From Nonomuraea fuscirosea (lineage in GTDB: Bacteria > Actinomycetota > Actinomycetes > Streptosporangiales > Streptosporangiaceae), in the NCBI RefSeq assembly GCF_003001935.1, contig NZ_PVNG01000019.1, positions 202,768-266,767 of the forward strand: a DNA stretch of 64,000 bases. Direction: 5' to 3'. Both the position numbers and the translations under genes were made by a program. A model generated the notes under the pieces. It saw only the letters and a program-made list of their open reading frames with translations, did no database searches and was not told where the DNA came from. The number at the start of each line of letters is the position of its first letter. Positions within the stretch are counted from its first letter, which is position 1. Shown piece after piece: positions 43,255-52,346 of the stretch.

Positions 43255-45213
43255 ATGCCGGATGTCCCGGATGTCCCGGATGTCATCGCGTACGGCGGTG
43301 ACTGGAACCCGGAGCAGTGGCCCGAGGAGACGTGGGAGCAGGACGTCGCGCTGATGCGCGAGGCCGGCGTCAACCGGGTCAGCGTCGGGATCTTCTCCTG
43401 GTCGCTGATCGAGCCCGCCGAGGGCGTGTTCGACTTCGGCTGGTTCGACCGGGTGATGGACCTGCTGGCCGGGAACGGCATCCGGGCCAACCTGGCGACC
43501 CCCACCGCCTCGCCGCCGCCCTGGTTCGCCGATGCCTACCCCGAGGCGCTCCCGGTGGACGCCGACGGCCGGCGGCTGCACCACGGCAGCAGGCAGGGCT
43601 TCTGCCCCAGTTCGCCGATCTACCGCGAGAAGGCGCTGCGCATCGCCGAGCAGGTGGCCACGCGCTACCGCGGCCATCCGGCGCTGGCGCTGTGGCACGT
43701 GCACAACGAGTACGGCTGCCACAACGCCCGCTGCTACTGCGACACCTCGGCGGCGGCCTTCCGCGCCTGGCTGCGCTCCCGCTACGCCACGCTCGACGCG
43801 CTCAACGACGCCTGGGGCACCGCGTTCTGGTCGCAGCGCTACCACGACTGGGCACAGATCCTGCCGCCCCGCGCCACTCCCAGCTTCACCAACCCGGGCC
43901 AGCAGCTCGACTTCCGCCGGTTCAGCTCCGACGCCCTGGTCGAGCTGTACGTGGCCGAGCGCGACCTGCTCAGGGAGCTGACCCCCGGCGTGCCCGCGAC
44001 CACCAACCTGATGGCCGGCGCGCACTGGGACATGGACGCCTGGGCCTTCGCCGCCGAGGTGGACGTGGTCTCGACCGACCACTACCTCGTGGGCGCCCGC
44101 CCCGAGCCGCACGTCGACCTGGCCTTCGCCGCCGACTACGCCCGCTCGCTCAACGGCGGCCGGCCCTGGCTGCTCATGGAGCACTCCACCAGCGCGGTCA
44201 ACTGGCAGCCGCGCAACCTCGCCAAGACCCCCGGCGAGCTGCGCCGCAACTCGCTGTCCCACCTGGCCAGGGGCGCTGACGGGATCATGTTCTTCCAGTG
44301 GCGGCAGTCGCGGGCGGGCGCCGAGAAGTGGCACTCGGCGATGCTGCCGCACGCGGGCACCGGCACCAAGGTCTGGCGCGAGGTGGTGGCGCTGGGCGCG
44401 GAACTGGCCGCGCTGTCCGAGGTGGCGGGCAGCACGGTCACGGCCGACGCCGCCCTCCTGCTCGACCACTCCAGCGTGTGGGCGCAGGACCACCCGGCCC
44501 AGCCGACCGCCGACCTCGACCCGGTGGAGGAGGCCAAGCGCTGGCACGCCGCGCTCTGGCGGGCCGGCGTCACCTGCGACGTGGCCCATCCCGAGGGGGA
44601 TCTGTCCGGTTACCGCCTGCTCCTGGTGCCCCAGCTCTACCTGGTGAGCGACGCGGGGGCGGCCAACGTGGAGGAGTTCGCCCGGCGGGGCGGGATCGTG
44701 CTCGTGGGCCCGTACAGCGGGATCGTGGACGAGCACGACCGGGTGCGGCTGGGCGGCTACCCGGGCGCCTGGCGGGACCTGCTCGGCGTCGGCACCGAGG
44801 AGTTCTTCCCGCTGGACGCGCCGATCCGGCTGGCCTCGGGCGCGACCGGGACCCTGTGGAGCGAGGCCGCGCGGGCCACCACCGCGAAGGTGCTCGACAC
44901 GTACCTGTCCGGCGAGCCGGCCTGGACCCGCAACGAGTTCGGCGACGGCGCGGCGCACTACCTGACCACGGTGCTCGACGACGCCGCGCTCGCCGAGGTG
45001 CTGGCCACGGTCTGCCGCGAGGCGGAGGTGGAGCCGCCCGCCGTGAGCGGGCCCGGCGTCGAGGTCGTGCGGCGCTCCCACGCCGACGGGCGCTCGTTCC
45101 TGTTCGCGATCAACCACACGGACCGGGACGCCTCGGTGACGACCGGGGCGGGCGACAGGGTCACCGTCCCGGCCGGGGACGTCCTGGTCATCCCCCAGGT
45201 CACCCGCCCTTGA
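43255..45213 (+). CDS. Beta-galactosidase, glycoside hydrolase family 42
   Basis: 652 residues, cytoplasmic (no signal). Acid/base Glu152 in ALWHVHNEYGCH and nucleophile Glu309 in PWLLMEHSTSAVNWQPRN. Cys117, Cys155, Cys160 and Cys162 could form the zinc cluster of GH42. Opening DVIAYGGDWNPEQWPEETWE is standard. The first residues come from a small 9-bp repeat (PDV three times). Two different LacI-type operators lie upstream. Located inside the rhamnose regulon, so a galactose- and rhamnose-containing glycan is a plausible source (inference). Confidence 0.94.
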   Translation: MPDVPDVPDVIAYGGDWNPEQWPEETWEQDVALMREAGVNRVSVGIFSWSLIEPAEGVFDFGWFDRVMDLLAGNGIRANLATPTASPPPWFADAYPEALPVDADGRRLHHGSRQGFCPSSPIYREKALRIAEQVATRYRGHPALALWHVHNEYGCHNARCYCDTSAAAFRAWLRSRYATLDALNDAWGTAFWSQRYHDWAQILPPRATPSFTNPGQQLDFRRFSSDALVELYVAERDLLRELTPGVPATTNLMAGAHWDMDAWAFAAEVDVVSTDHYLVGARPEPHVDLAFAADYARSLNGGRPWLLMEHSTSAVNWQPRNLAKTPGELRRNSLSHLARGADGIMFFQWRQSRAGAEKWHSAMLPHAGTGTKVWREVVALGAELAALSEVAGSTVTADAALLLDHSSVWAQDHPAQPTADLDPVEEAKRWHAALWRAGVTCDVAHPEGDLSGYRLLLVPQLYLVSDAGAANVEEFARRGGIVLVGPYSGIVDEHDRVRLGGYPGAWRDLLGVGTEEFFPLDAPIRLASGATGTLWSEAARATTAKVLDTYLSGEPAWTRNEFGDGAAHYLTTVLDDAALAEVLATVCREAEVEPPAVSGPGVEVVRRSHADGRSFLFAINHTDRDASVTTGAGDRVTVPAGDVLVIPQVTRP

Positions 45214-45216
45214 CGT

Positions 45217-45240
45217 GCCGCCGCCGTATGGCGCGGCGGC
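45217..45240 (+). terminator. Weak hairpin after the galactosidase gene
   Basis: GCCGCCGC (45217-45224) pairs with GCGGCGGC (45233-45240), loop of 8, four bases beyond the stop. The next promoter begins at once (TTGACA at 45244). Confidence 0.5.
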
Positions 45241-45243
45241 GCA

Positions 45244-45272
45244 TTGACAGCGGGCAGCAGGAATCATAGTTT
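45244..45272 (+). promoter_or_regulatory. Promoter of the rhaM-rhaI-rhaD operon
   Basis: A perfect -35 TTGACA (45244-45249) is followed after 17 bases by TAGTTT (45267-45272), which fits the actinomycete -10 form TAnnnT. The operator at 45286-45299 lies just downstream, in position to block transcription. Confidence 0.65.
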
Positions 45273-45285
45273 CCTGCACGAAGGA

Positions 45286-45299
45286 TTAAAACGTTTTGA
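45286..45299. promoter_or_regulatory. LacI operator copy 3 (TTAAAACGTTTTGA)
   Basis: Best copy of the rhamnose-locus operator: 13 of 14 positions palindromic except the last pair, centred on CG. It lies between the -10 box and the rhaM start codon and overlaps the ribosome-binding site region. Confidence 0.75.
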
Positions 45300-45310
45300 A
45301 GGGATCGTCA

Positions 45311-45628
45311 GTGCAACGCGTCTGCTTCCTGCTGAAAGTCCGCCCGGAGCGGTTGGCGGAGTACCGCGAACGCCACCGCGACGTCTGGCCGGAGATGCGA
45401 GAGGCGCTGTCGCGCACCGGCTGGCACAACTATTCGCTCTTCCTCACGGACGACGGCCTCCTCGTCGGCTACCTGGAGACCGACGACTTCGAGGCGGCCC
45501 AGAAGGCGATGGCCGAGACCGAGGTCAACGCCCGGTGGCAGGCCGAGATGGCGCCGTTCTTCGAGGGCCTCGACGGCCGCCCCGACGAGGGCATGACACC
45601 GCTGACCGAAGTGTTCCACCTGGATTGA
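45311..45628 (+). CDS. rhaM: L-rhamnose mutarotase
   Basis: Interconverts alpha and beta anomers of L-rhamnose ahead of the isomerase. 105 residues from GTG at 45311, chosen because GAAGGGA (45298-45304) sits at ideal spacing and the family starts with RVCFLLKVRPERLAEYRERH. Catalytic His/Tyr region RHRDVWPEM and GWHNYSLFL are conserved; NARWQAEMAPFFEG near the end is also typical. First gene of the operon; 10 bases before rhaI. Confidence 0.93.
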   Translation: MQRVCFLLKVRPERLAEYRERHRDVWPEMREALSRTGWHNYSLFLTDDGLLVGYLETDDFEAAQKAMAETEVNARWQAEMAPFFEGLDGRPDEGMTPLTEVFHLD

Positions 45629-45638
45629 TCGGGGAGCT

Positions 45639-46796
45639 ATGACTGACATCAAGGCCACGCTGCTGGCCCAGCACATCGAGACGCCGTCCTGGGCCTACGG
45701 CAACAGCGGCACCCGGTTCAAGGTGTTCGCGCAGAAGGGCGTGCCGCGCGACCCGTACGAGAAGCTGGCCGACGCCGCCCAGGTGCACGCCTACACCGGC
45801 ATCGCCCCCACGGTCGCCCTGCACATCCCGTGGGACAAGGTCGACGACTACGCCGACCTGGCCCGCCACGCCCGCGAGCTGGGCGTGGGCATCGGCGCGA
45901 TCAACTCCAACGTCTTCCAGGACGACGACTACATGCTCGGCAGCGTCACCCACCCCTCGGGGCGGGTCCGCCGCAAGGCGACCGACCACCTGCTCGAGTG
46001 CGTCGACATCATGGACGCCACCGGCTCCGACACCCTCAAGCTCTGGTTCTCCGACGGCATCAACTACCCGGGCCAGGACGACATCAGGGCCCGCCAGGAC
46101 CGCCTGGCCGAGTCGCTGGCCGAGGTCTACGACCGCCTCGGCGGGGGCCAGCGCTTCCTGCTGGAGTACAAGCTGTTCGAGCCGGCCTTCTACGCCACCG
46201 ACGTGCCCGACTGGGGCACCGCCTACGCCCACTGCGTCAAGCTGGGCCCCAAGGCGCAGGTCGTGGTCGACACCGGCCACCACGCGCCGGGCGTCAACAT
46301 CGAGTTCATCGTGGCGTTCCTGCTGCGTGAGGGCAAGCTCGGCGGGTTCGACTTCAACTCCCGCTTCTACGCCGACGACGACCTCATGGTGGGCGCGGCG
46401 GACCCGTTCCAGCTGTTCCGCATCATGTACGAGGTCGTCCGCGGCGGCGGCCTGGACGCCGGGACGGGCGTGGCGTTCATGCTGGACCAGTGCCACAACA
46501 TCGAGCCCAAGATCCCGGGTCAGATCCGCTCGGTCATGAACGTGCAGGAGGCCACCGCCAAGGCGCTGCTGGTGGACCGCGAGGCGCTGGCCGCCGCGCA
46601 GGCGGAGGGCGACGTGCTGGGCGCGAACGCCGTGTTCATGGACGCCTACAACACCGACGTGCGGCCGCTGCTCGCCGAGCTGCGCGAGGAGCGGGGCCTC
46701 GCGCCCGACCCGATGGCCGCCTACGCCAAGTCCGGATACTTCGAGAAGATCGCCGCCGAGCGCGTCGGCGGCCAGCAGGCCGGCTGGGGGGCCTAG
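45639..46796 (+). CDS. rhaI: L-rhamnose isomerase (actinobacterial type)
   Basis: Converts L-rhamnose to L-rhamnulose. 385 residues, TIM-barrel metalloenzyme. Characteristic blocks: SWAYGNSGTRFKVFAQKGVP, GIGAINSNVFQDDDYMLGSV, LKLWFSDGINYPGQDD, FLLEYKLFEPAFYATDVPDW and VVDTGHHAPGVNIEFIVAFL, with metal-binding Glu/Asp/His in these segments. This is the RhaI type of actinobacteria and Pseudomonas, not E. coli RhaA. Second gene of the rhamnose operon, 7 bases before rhaD. Confidence 0.96.
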   Translation: MTDIKATLLAQHIETPSWAYGNSGTRFKVFAQKGVPRDPYEKLADAAQVHAYTGIAPTVALHIPWDKVDDYADLARHARELGVGIGAINSNVFQDDDYMLGSVTHPSGRVRRKATDHLLECVDIMDATGSDTLKLWFSDGINYPGQDDIRARQDRLAESLAEVYDRLGGGQRFLLEYKLFEPAFYATDVPDWGTAYAHCVKLGPKAQVVVDTGHHAPGVNIEFIVAFLLREGKLGGFDFNSRFYADDDLMVGAADPFQLFRIMYEVVRGGGLDAGTGVAFMLDQCHNIEPKIPGQIRSVMNVQEATAKALLVDREALAAAQAEGDVLGANAVFMDAYNTDVRPLLAELREERGLAPDPMAAYAKSGYFEKIAAERVGGQQAGWGA

Positions 46797-46803
46797 CACC
46801 ACG

Positions 46804-48861
46804 ATGGACAAGCTGACTTCTGACGACACCGTACGCGAACTGCTGGAACGCTCTCATCGCCTGGGAGCCGACCCGCGCAACACGAACTTCGCGGGCGGCA
46901 ACACCTCGGCCAAGGGCGCCGCGCCCGACCCCGTCACCGGCGAGGAGACGGAGCTGCTCTGGGTCAAGGGCTCGGGCGGCGACCTCGGCACGCTGAAGGA
47001 GCAGGGCCTGGCCGTGCTCCGCCTCGACCGGCTGCGCGCGCTCAAGGGCGTCTACCCGGGCGTGGAGCGCGAGGACGAGATGGTCGCGGCCTTCGACTAC
47101 TGCCTGCACGGCAAGGGCGGCGCCGCGCCGTCGATCGACACCGCCATGCACGCCCTGGTCGACGCCGGCCACGTGGACCACCTGCACCCCGACGCCGGCA
47201 TCGCCATCGCGACCGCCGCCGACGGCGAGGAGCTGACCGGGCGCGTCTTCGGCGACCGGGTCGTGTGGGTGCCGTGGCGCCGGCCCGGCTTCCAGCTCGG
47301 CCTGGACATCGCCGCCATCAAGGAGGCGAACCCGCAGGCGATCGGCTGCGTCCTGGGCGGCCACGGCATCACCGCGTGGGGGGCGACCTCGCAGGAGTGC
47401 GAGTCGCGCTCGCTGGAGATCATCCGCACGGCGGAGGCGTACCTGGCCGAGCACGGCCGCCCCGACCCGTTCGGCGCGGTCGTCCACGACACCCTGCCGG
47501 AGGCCGAGCGGCACGAGCGGGCCGCCGCGCTGTTCCCGATCGTACGCGGCCTGGCCTCCACCGACGTGCGCGTGGTCGGCCACTACACCGACTCGGCCGA
47601 GGTGCTGGACTTCGTCGCGCGCGCCGAGCACCCGCGGCTGGCGGCGCTGGGCACCTCCTGCCCCGACCACTTCCTGCGCACCAAGGTCGCGCCGATGGTG
47701 CTCGACCTGCCGCCGGACGCCCCGCTGGAGCGGGTGGCCGAGCGGCTGCGCGAGCTGCACGCCGCCTACCGCGCCGGCTACACGGCCTACTACGAGCGGC
47801 ACGCGGGACCGGACTCGCCGCCGATGCGCGGCGCGGACCCGGCGATCGTGCTGGTGCCCGGCGTCGGCATGTTCTCCTTCGGCAAGGACAAGCAGACCGC
47901 GCGCGTGGCCGGCGAGTTCTACGTCAACGCCGTCAACGTCATGCGCGGCGCCGAGTCCGTCTCCTCCTACGCCCCCATCCCCGAGTCGGAGAAGTTCCGC
48001 ATCGAGTACTGGGAGCTCGAGGAGGCCAAGCTCCGCCGTATGCCCAGGCCCAAGCCGCTGGCCACCCGGGTGGCGCTGGTGACGGGCGGCGGGTCGGGCA
48101 TCGGCGCGGCCACCGCCCGCCGGCTGGCCGCCGAGGGCGCGTGCGTGATCGTGGCCGATCGCGACCTGGGCGCGGCGGAGAAGGTGGCCGCCGAGATCGG
48201 CGCGGCGGCGTACCGGGCGGCCGACGTGGCCGTGGCGGTCGGCGTGGACGTCACCTCGGAGGAGCAGATCGCCGCGGCGGTGCGCGCGGGCGTGCTCGCC
48301 TTCGGCGGCGTTGACCTGGTCGTCAACAACGCCGGCCTGTCGCTGTCGCGGGCGCTGCTGGAGACCACGGCGGCCGACTGGGACCTGCAGCACGACGTCA
48401 TGGCGCGCGGCTCGTTCCTGGTCTCGCGCGAGACGGCCAAGGTCATGATCGACCAGGCGATGGGCGGCGACATCGTCTACATCTCCTCCAAGAACGCCGT
48501 CTTCGCCGGCCCGAACAACGTCGCCTACGGCGCCGCCAAGGCCGACCAGGCCCACCAGGTACGGCTGCTCGCGGCCGAGCTGGGCGTCCACGGCATCCGG
48601 GTCAACGGCGTCAACCCCGACGGCGTCGTCCGCGGCTCCGGCATCTTCGCCTCCGGCTGGGGCGCGAACCGGGCCGCCGTGTACGGGGTGGAGGAGGAGA
48701 AGCTGGGCGAGTTCTACGCGCAGCGGACGCTGCTCAAGCGCGAGGTCCTGCCCGAGCACGTCGCCAACGCCGTCTTCGCTCTCACCGGCAGCGATCTGAC
48801 CCACACCACCGGGCTGCACGTCCCGGTCGACGCGGGCGTGGCCGCCGCCTTCCTGCGCTGA
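46804..48861 (+). CDS. rhaD: Bifunctional rhamnulose-1-P aldolase / lactaldehyde dehydrogenase-type SDR
   Basis: 685 residues, two domains. N-terminal class II aldolase (about 1-400) with zinc-ligand region MHALVDAGHVDHLHPDAGIA and LGGHGITAWG cleaves rhamnulose-1-P to DHAP and lactaldehyde. C-terminal short-chain dehydrogenase (about 420-685) has the Rossmann motif TGGGSGIGAATARRL and catalytic YGAAK (NNVAYGAAKADQAH), oxidising lactaldehyde. The fusion is known as RhaD/RhaEW. Last gene of the operon, followed by a strong hairpin. Confidence 0.96.
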   Translation: MDKLTSDDTVRELLERSHRLGADPRNTNFAGGNTSAKGAAPDPVTGEETELLWVKGSGGDLGTLKEQGLAVLRLDRLRALKGVYPGVEREDEMVAAFDYCLHGKGGAAPSIDTAMHALVDAGHVDHLHPDAGIAIATAADGEELTGRVFGDRVVWVPWRRPGFQLGLDIAAIKEANPQAIGCVLGGHGITAWGATSQECESRSLEIIRTAEAYLAEHGRPDPFGAVVHDTLPEAERHERAAALFPIVRGLASTDVRVVGHYTDSAEVLDFVARAEHPRLAALGTSCPDHFLRTKVAPMVLDLPPDAPLERVAERLRELHAAYRAGYTAYYERHAGPDSPPMRGADPAIVLVPGVGMFSFGKDKQTARVAGEFYVNAVNVMRGAESVSSYAPIPESEKFRIEYWELEEAKLRRMPRPKPLATRVALVTGGGSGIGAATARRLAAEGACVIVADRDLGAAEKVAAEIGAAAYRAADVAVAVGVDVTSEEQIAAAVRAGVLAFGGVDLVVNNAGLSLSRALLETTAADWDLQHDVMARGSFLVSRETAKVMIDQAMGGDIVYISSKNAVFAGPNNVAYGAAKADQAHQVRLLAAELGVHGIRVNGVNPDGVVRGSGIFASGWGANRAAVYGVEEEKLGEFYAQRTLLKREVLPEHVANAVFALTGSDLTHTTGLHVPVDAGVAAAFLR

Positions 48862-48886
48862 CCCCCGACGGCGTACCGCCGGCCCC

Positions 48887-48918
48887 GGCCGCCGTGACCG
48901 CTCCCGGTCACGGCGGCC
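48887..48918 (+). terminator. Strong hairpin terminator after rhaD
   Basis: Perfect 14-bp stem: GGCCGCCGTGACCG (48887-48900) with CGGTCACGGCGGCC (48905-48918), loop CTCC, 25 bases beyond the stop. No T-run. The rest of 48919-49160 holds no gene I can support. Confidence 0.88.
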
Positions 48919-49172
48919 GTCGGCGTTCCCGCTCCTGCCCGCGCAGGACCTCGGTTCAAGGCTGTTCGCGGCATTCCGCACACGATCGCACAGGATCGCA
49001 CAGGATGGTGCTGTGCTCCGGAGCACTTTTACGTGTAGCGGACGGTGAAATCGGACATGAACCCGGTCATGGCCTCCGACCCCACGGCGCTGTCCTGGAG
49101 CTCACTCGCAGGTGACAAGTCTCACGATGCGGGCATCACGCCCCTCCCGGCTTGCATGTTCATTTCCTAGAG

Positions 49173-49221
49173 TGCATCATCTTCACAAGCAAAGTTATGA
49201 GTGATGATGCATAACCATGCA
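49173..49221 (+). promoter_or_regulatory. Probable ArgR sites in the argC leader
   Basis: TGCAT-AACC-ATGCA (49208-49221) is a perfect short palindrome of the form seen in actinomycete ARG boxes and touches the ribosome-binding site AGGAGGG (49221-49227). In addition TGCATCATC (49173-49181) and GATGATGCA (49203-49211) form a 9-bp inverted repeat with 21 bases between, so either two ARG boxes or an RNA hairpin is possible. argR lies in the same cluster. Confidence 0.6.
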
Positions 49222-49232
49222 GGAGGGCTTGA

Positions 49233-50255
49233 ATGAGGGCAGCCATCGCGGGAGCCAGCGGCTACGCGGGAGGGGAGCTGCTCCGCCTGCTGCTCACCCA
49301 CCCCGAGATCGAGATCGGCGCGCTCACCGCCGCCTCCAGCGCGGGCAGCCTCCTGGGCGCCGCGCAACCCCACCTGCCACAACTGGCCGACCGCGTCCTC
49401 GAGGACACCACCGCCGACACGCTCGCCGGGCACGACGTCGTCTTCCTGGCCCTGCCGCACGGCCACTCCGCCGCCGTCGCCGCCCAGCTGGGCGAGGAGA
49501 CCATCGTGGTCGACTGCGGCGCCGACCACCGGCTCGCCGACCCGGCCGCCTGGCAGGAGTTCTACGGCGGCGAGCACGCCGGCACCTGGCCCTACGGCCT
49601 GCCCGAGCTGCCCCGCCAGCGCGACATCCTCAGGTCGGCCAAGCGCATCGCCGTCCCCGGCTGCTACCCGACCTCCGTCCTGCTCGCCCTGACGCCCGCG
49701 TTCGCGGCCGGGCTCGCCGGGCCCGACGTGGTCGTAGTGGCCGCCAGCGGCACCAGCGGCGCCGGCCGCGCGCTCAAGCCCAACCTGCTCGGCAGCGAGG
49801 TCATGGGCTCGGTCAGCGCCTACTCCGTGGGCGGCGTGCACCGCCACACTCCCGAGATGGAGCAGGGCCTGTCGTCCGTCGCGGGCACGCCCGTCCGGGT
49901 GTCGTTCACCCCGACGCTGGCCCCCATGAGCCGGGGCATCCTGGCCACCTGCTCCGCCCCGGCCGCGCCCGGCCTCACCAAGGAGGCGCTCCGCTCGGCG
50001 TACGAGATCGCGCTCAAGGGCGAGCCCTTCGTCCGGCTGCTGCCCGAGGGCGCCTGGCCCGCCACCTCCATGACCTACGGCGCCAACACCGCCGCCCTGC
50101 AGGTGACGCTCGACGAGCGCGCGGGCCGCGTGGTCGCCGTCATCGCCATCGACAACCTCACCAAGGGCACGGCCGGGGGCGCGATCCAGAGCGTGAACCT
50201 CGCCCTCGGCCTGCCGGAAGAGCTCGGCCTCCCCCTGACAGGAGTTGCTCCGTGA
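49233..50255 (+). CDS. argC: N-acetyl-gamma-glutamyl-phosphate reductase
   Basis: Third step of arginine synthesis: NADPH reduction of N-acetylglutamyl phosphate. 340 residues; nucleotide-binding GASGYAGGELLRLLLTHPE at the N-terminus and catalytic Cys144 in RIAVPGCYPTSVLLAL. VAASGTSGAGRALKPNLL and HRHTPEMEQ also fit. AGGAGGG precedes the ATG. First gene of argCJBDFRGH. 67 bases separate it from argJ. Confidence 0.97.
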   Translation: MRAAIAGASGYAGGELLRLLLTHPEIEIGALTAASSAGSLLGAAQPHLPQLADRVLEDTTADTLAGHDVVFLALPHGHSAAVAAQLGEETIVVDCGADHRLADPAAWQEFYGGEHAGTWPYGLPELPRQRDILRSAKRIAVPGCYPTSVLLALTPAFAAGLAGPDVVVVAASGTSGAGRALKPNLLGSEVMGSVSAYSVGGVHRHTPEMEQGLSSVAGTPVRVSFTPTLAPMSRGILATCSAPAAPGLTKEALRSAYEIALKGEPFVRLLPEGAWPATSMTYGANTAALQVTLDERAGRVVAVIAIDNLTKGTAGGAIQSVNLALGLPEELGLPLTGVAP

Positions 50256-50322
50256 GAGAGCGCAGCGAAGGAACCATCGAGCGAGCGTGCCCGACACTTG
50301 CGCGGCCGGCGAAGGAGGACGC

Positions 50323-51474
50323 ATGAGTGTCACCGCCCCCTTGGGCTTCAGAGCAGCGGGCGTGGCCGCGGGGATCAAGTCGGGCGACGCCCGTGACCTG
50401 GCCCTCGTCGTCAACGACGGCCCCAGCCGCGCCGCCGCGGGTGTCTTCACCGCCAACCGGGTCAAGGCCGCCCCCGTGCTGTGGTCGCAGCAGGTCCTGG
50501 CGGGCGGCCGGCTGCGCGCGGTGGTGCTCAACTCGGGCGGCGCCAACGCCTGCACCGGCCCCGAGGGCTTCCAGGACACCCACGCCACCGCCGAGAAGGC
50601 GGCCGAGGCGCTGGCGGACTCCGCGGGCGAGATCGCCGTCTGCTCGACCGGGCTCATCGGCGAGCGGCTGCCCATGGACGCGCTGCTGTCCGGCGTCGAG
50701 AACGCCGCCGGCCAGCTCTCCCGCGACGGCGGCCTGGCCGCCGCCGACGCGATCCGCACCACCGACACCGTCTCCAAGATCTCCTTCCGGCGCGGCAGCG
50801 GCTACATGGTCGGCGGCATGGCCAAGGGCGCGGGCATGCTCGCCCCCGCCCTGGCCACCATGCTCTGCGTGATCACCACCGACGCCGAGCTGACCAGCGA
50901 GGAGCTCGACGCCGTCCTGCGCGAGGCCACCTCCCAGACGTTCGACCGGCTCGACACCGACGGCTGCATGTCCACCAACGACACCGTGCTGCTGCTGGCC
51001 AGCGGCGCCTCCGGCGTGCGGCCCGACCTGGCCGAGTTCGGCGAGAAGGTGCACGAGGTCTGCGCCGACCTGGCCAGGCAGCTCCTGGTGGACGCCGAGG
51101 GCGCCTCCAAGGCCATCGCCATCGAGGTGGTCGGCGCCGCCTCCGAGCCCGACGCGGTCAAGGTCGGCCGCTCGGTCGCCCGGTCCAACCTGCTCAAGTG
51201 CGCCATCCACGGCGAGGACCCCAACTGGGGCCGCGTGCTGGCCGCCGTCGGCACCACCGACGCCGAGTTCGAGCCCGACCGGCTCAACGTCGCCATCAAC
51301 GGCATCTGGATCTGCCGGGGCGGCGCCGTCGGCGACGACCGTTCCAAGGTGGACATGCGCCCCCGCGACGTGACGATCACCATCGACCTGTCGGCGGGTA
51401 CGCACACCGCGACCGTGCACACCACCGACCTGACGGCCGACTACGTCCACGAGAACTCGGCGTACTCCTCATGA
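50323..51474 (+). CDS. argJ: Bifunctional glutamate N-acetyltransferase / ornithine acetyltransferase
   Basis: Recycles the acetyl group from N-acetylornithine to glutamate. 383 residues from ATG at 50323, which has AAGGAGGA upstream. The precursor self-cleaves before Thr179 in KGAGMLAPALATMLCVITTD; the new N-terminal Thr is the nucleophile. DRLDTDGCMSTNDTVLLLAS and HGEDPNWGRVLAAVG are conserved. Stop overlaps argB start (ATGA). Bases 50256-50322 hold no gene. Confidence 0.97.
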   Translation: MSVTAPLGFRAAGVAAGIKSGDARDLALVVNDGPSRAAAGVFTANRVKAAPVLWSQQVLAGGRLRAVVLNSGGANACTGPEGFQDTHATAEKAAEALADSAGEIAVCSTGLIGERLPMDALLSGVENAAGQLSRDGGLAAADAIRTTDTVSKISFRRGSGYMVGGMAKGAGMLAPALATMLCVITTDAELTSEELDAVLREATSQTFDRLDTDGCMSTNDTVLLLASGASGVRPDLAEFGEKVHEVCADLARQLLVDAEGASKAIAIEVVGAASEPDAVKVGRSVARSNLLKCAIHGEDPNWGRVLAAVGTTDAEFEPDRLNVAINGIWICRGGAVGDDRSKVDMRPRDVTITIDLSAGTHTATVHTTDLTADYVHENSAYSS

Positions 51475-52346
51475 GGCTCACCACCGCCCAGGCCAAGGCC
51501 GAGTCGCTGATCGAGGCGCTGCCCTGGCTCACCCGCTTCCACGGCGCCACCATCGTGATCAAGTACGGCGGCAACGCCATGATCGACGACGCGCTCAAGG
51601 AGGGCTTCGCCGAGGACGTCGTCTTCCTGCACCACGCCGGCCTGCGCCCGGTCGTCGTGCACGGCGGCGGCCCCCAGATCAGCACCGCCCTCGACCAGCT
51701 CGGCATCGAGTCCACGTTCACCGCCGGGCTGCGCGTCACCACGCCCGAGGCCATGCAGGTCGTCCGCATGGTCCTCACCGGCCAGGTCAACCGCGACATC
51801 GTCGGCCTGGTCAACCGGCACGGCCCGTTCGCCGTCGGCATGTCGGGGGAGGACGCCCACCTGTTCACCGCCGTGCGCAAGCACGCCCTCGTGGACGGCG
51901 AGCCGGTCGACATCGGTCAGGTCGGCGAGATCATCAAGGTCGAGCCCGGCGCGGTGAGCGCCCTGCTCGACAACGGCCGCATCCCGGTCATCTCCAGCGT
52001 GGCCAGGGGCGACGACGGCGAGATCTACAACGTCAACGCCGACACCGCCGCCGCCGCGCTGGCCGTGGCGCTGCAGGCGCACAAACTGATCGTGCTGACC
52101 GACGTCGAGGGCCTGTACGCCAGCTGGCCCGACGACACCGACGTGATCGACCTGCTCACCGCCGACGAACTCGCGGCGCTGATGCCCAAGCTGTCCAGCG
52201 GCATGGTGCCCAAGATGGAGGCCTGCCTGACGGCCGTGCAGGGCGGGGTTCCCCAGGCCCACGTGCTCGACGGGCGGGTCTCCCACTCGCTGCTGCTGGA
52301 GATCTTCACCAATGAAGGAATCGGAACGATGGTGGTGCCCTCATGA
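51471..52346 (+). CDS. argB: Acetylglutamate kinase
   Basis: Phosphorylates N-acetylglutamate; the arginine-inhibited step in most actinomycetes. 291 residues. ATP-grip of the amino-acid-kinase fold: TIVIKYGGNAMIDDALKEGF and VVVHGGGPQIS; NVNADTAAAALAVAL and KLSSGMVPKMEACLTAVQGG complete the site. The longer open frame upstream is argJ shadow. Overlaps argJ and argD by 4 bases each. Confidence 0.97.
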   Translation: MRLTTAQAKAESLIEALPWLTRFHGATIVIKYGGNAMIDDALKEGFAEDVVFLHHAGLRPVVVHGGGPQISTALDQLGIESTFTAGLRVTTPEAMQVVRMVLTGQVNRDIVGLVNRHGPFAVGMSGEDAHLFTAVRKHALVDGEPVDIGQVGEIIKVEPGAVSALLDNGRIPVISSVARGDDGEIYNVNADTAAAALAVALQAHKLIVLTDVEGLYASWPDDTDVIDLLTADELAALMPKLSSGMVPKMEACLTAVQGGVPQAHVLDGRVSHSLLLEIFTNEGIGTMVVPS

